Source: Mercurialis annua (taxonomy: Eukaryota; Streptophyta; Magnoliopsida; Malpighiales; Euphorbiaceae). From it: a stretch of 64,000 bases of DNA. Made by a program: the position numbers and the translations under genes. Location of the stretch: NCBI RefSeq assembly GCF_937616625.2, contig NC_065572.1, positions 35,801,653-35,865,652 on the forward strand, given 5' to 3'. Of this stretch, positions 62,401 through 64,000 are shown one piece after another. Position 1 is the first letter of the stretch. Every line of letters starts with the position of its first letter. A model generated the notes under the pieces. It was not told the origin of the DNA, did not search any database, and saw only the letters and a list, made by a program, of their open reading frames with translations.

Positions 62401-64000
62401 CGAAACAAATCCAAGAGTTTCATCTTTTTAGCAATATAAGCCAAATGTTTATAAACGTTATGAAACAAATCAAAACGTTTCCTCTTTTTAGCGATTAAAG
62501 CCAAATGTTTACAAACGAAAAGAAACAAAACCAAACGTTTAAAATGATACGAATCAAATCAAAACGTTTAACATTTTTAGCGATTTAATCTAAACCTTTA
62601 CAAACGTTACGAAACAAAACCAAATGTTTAAAAAGTTACGAAACAAATCCAAACGTTTCACATTTTTAGCGATTTCAGCCAAACCTTTACAAACCTTATG
62701 AAACGAAACCAAGTGTTTCATGTTTTCAACAATATAAGCCACACGTTTACAAACGTTATGAAACAAATCCAAGGATTTCACCTTTTTAACAATTTAAGCC
62801 AAATATTTACAAACGTTCCGAAACAAATCAAAGCGTTTCAACTTTTTAACAATTTAAGCCAAACCTTTACAAACGTTACGAAATAAGTCAAAACGTTACA
62901 CCTTTTAAGCGATATAAGCAAAACATTTGCAAACGGTACAAAACAAATCCAAACATTTCCCCTTTTTAGCGATTTAAGCCAAACGTTTATAAACGCTACG
63001 AAACAAATCTAAACGTTTCTCCTTTTTAGCGATTTAAGCCAAACGTTTTCAAACGTTACAAAACAAATCCAGTTTCTCCTTCTTAGCAATTTAAGCCAAA
63101 CGTTACGAAACAAATCAAAAGCGTTTCAACTTTTTAGAAATTTAAGCCAAACGTTTACAAAGGTTACGAAACAAATCCAAACATTTCACCTTTTTAGCGA
63201 TTTAAGCCAAACGTTTACAAACGATACGAAACAAATCCAAATGTTTCACATTTTTAGCGATTTAAACCAAATCTTTACAAACGATATGAAACAAATCCAA
63301 ACGTTTCACCTTTTTAGCAATTTAATCCAAATGTTTACAAACGCTACGAAACAAATCAAAACGTTTCACTTTTTACCGATTTAAGCTAAACGTTTACCAA
63401 CGTTACGAAACAAATCCCGTTTAGCCTTTATAGTGATGTAAGCCAAACGTTTACCAACGTTTCGAAACAAATCCTAATGTTTCAGCTTTTTAGCGATTTA
63501 AGCCAAACGTTTACAAACGTTACGAAATAAAACAAAACGTTTACAAACGCTACGAAACAAAACCAGGAGTTTCACCTTTTTAGCAATTTAAACCAAATGT
63601 TTACAAACTTTCCGAAACAAATCCAAGCGTTGCACCTTTATTAGCAATTTAAGCCAAACCTTTGTAAACGATATGAAACAAATCCAAACGTTTCCCCATT
63701 TTAGCGATTTAAGCCAAACGTTTAAAACGTTACGAAATAAATCCAAATGTTTCCCCATTATAGCGATTTAAGCCAAACATGTAAAACGTTACGAAATAAA
63801 TCCAAATATCTTGGCGATTTATGCCAAACGTTTACAAACGTTACGAAACAAATCAAAACGTTTCACCTTTTTAGCGATTGAAGCCAAAGTTTTCAAAAAT
63901 TACGAAACAAATCCAAACGTTTCCCCTTTTTAGCGATTTAAGCCAAACGTTTACAAACGTTACGAAACAAATCCACACGTTTCACCTTTTTAGCGATTTA
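53411..64000 (+). repeat. 60-bp satellite array, orientation B, ~1.68-kb HOR at right end
   Basis: Monomers continue to the window edge. The diagnostic variant AGCCTTTATAGTGATGTAAG occurs at about 59278, 60076, 61741 and 63424 (related forms at 56380 and 57410). Another, AAATCAAAAGCGTTTCA, occurs at about 58961, 61431 and 63115. The last step is 1.68 kb (28 monomers). The stretch 60060-61430 is nearly the same as 61720-63110, and 63110-64000 is closer to 58960-59830 than to the intervening copy. Long open frames (for example 58074-58589) are satellite periodicity. Confidence 0.95.
56103..56167. other. 65-bp non-satellite insert within the satellite
   Basis: A foreign stretch (GAATATCAGTATC .. 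TTTATCAAGT) lies between AAACGTTT and ACAAACGATACG of a single monomer. Removing it restores an intact monomer with no base lost or duplicated. It has no terminal repeats and no flanking duplication. It resembles nothing else in the window. It could be filler DNA from break repair, carrying a scrap of another locus. Confidence 0.9.

Overview
This is plant nuclear heterochromatin, almost certainly from a flowering plant. About 43 kb of the 64 kb (roughly two thirds, some 700 copies) is one tandem satellite with a 60-bp monomer. The other ~21 kb is three blocks of inserted LTR-retrotransposon DNA. I see no host protein gene, rRNA, tRNA or CRISPR. The plant assignment rests on Ty3/gypsy elements of the chromovirus Tekay/Del type (initiator-Met primer site, TGTAAYAYCCC LTR starts, C-terminal chromodomain) and on a Mutator-like MITE. 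The species cannot be named from the sequence.

Layout. I call the monomer strand that reads AAACGTTTAC... 'B' (+) and its reverse complement 'A' (-). 1-5260: satellite A. 5261-5564: satellite B after a palindromic orientation switch. 5565-12770: composite insertion, made of an unassigned AT-rich part (5565-7506) and a Tekay-like LTR (7507-12770) that is itself split by a solo LTR (9683-12293, target duplication GATTT). 12771-37602: satellite A, with several higher-order repeat (HOR) families. 37603-37858: satellite B after a second, near-identical orientation switch. 37859-49331: a full-length but decayed Tekay/Del element on the minus strand, target duplication GTTAT, with a 369-bp MITE inside one LTR. 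49332-51091: satellite B. 51092-53410: a solo LTR, target duplication GTTTC. 53411-64000: satellite B.

History read from the sequence. The monomer is built on a 10-bp framework. Monomers were amplified as blocks of about 0.72, 0.96, 1.02, 1.68, 2.35 and 3.2 kb. A segment carrying the A/B switch occurs twice, about 32.3 kb apart. The left copy keeps the empty target site (5511-5515) of the Tekay element that sits in the right copy, so duplication came before that insertion. The three element ends that join satellite directly all lie at the same AAAC|GTT step of the monomer.

Gene content is limited to the Tekay gag-pol, which is a pseudogene: its gag part has frameshifts, and its pol part holds one reading frame interrupted only by TAG codons. 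Many long open frames occur across the satellite because 60 is a multiple of 3 and one frame of the monomer lacks stops. I treat these as non-coding.
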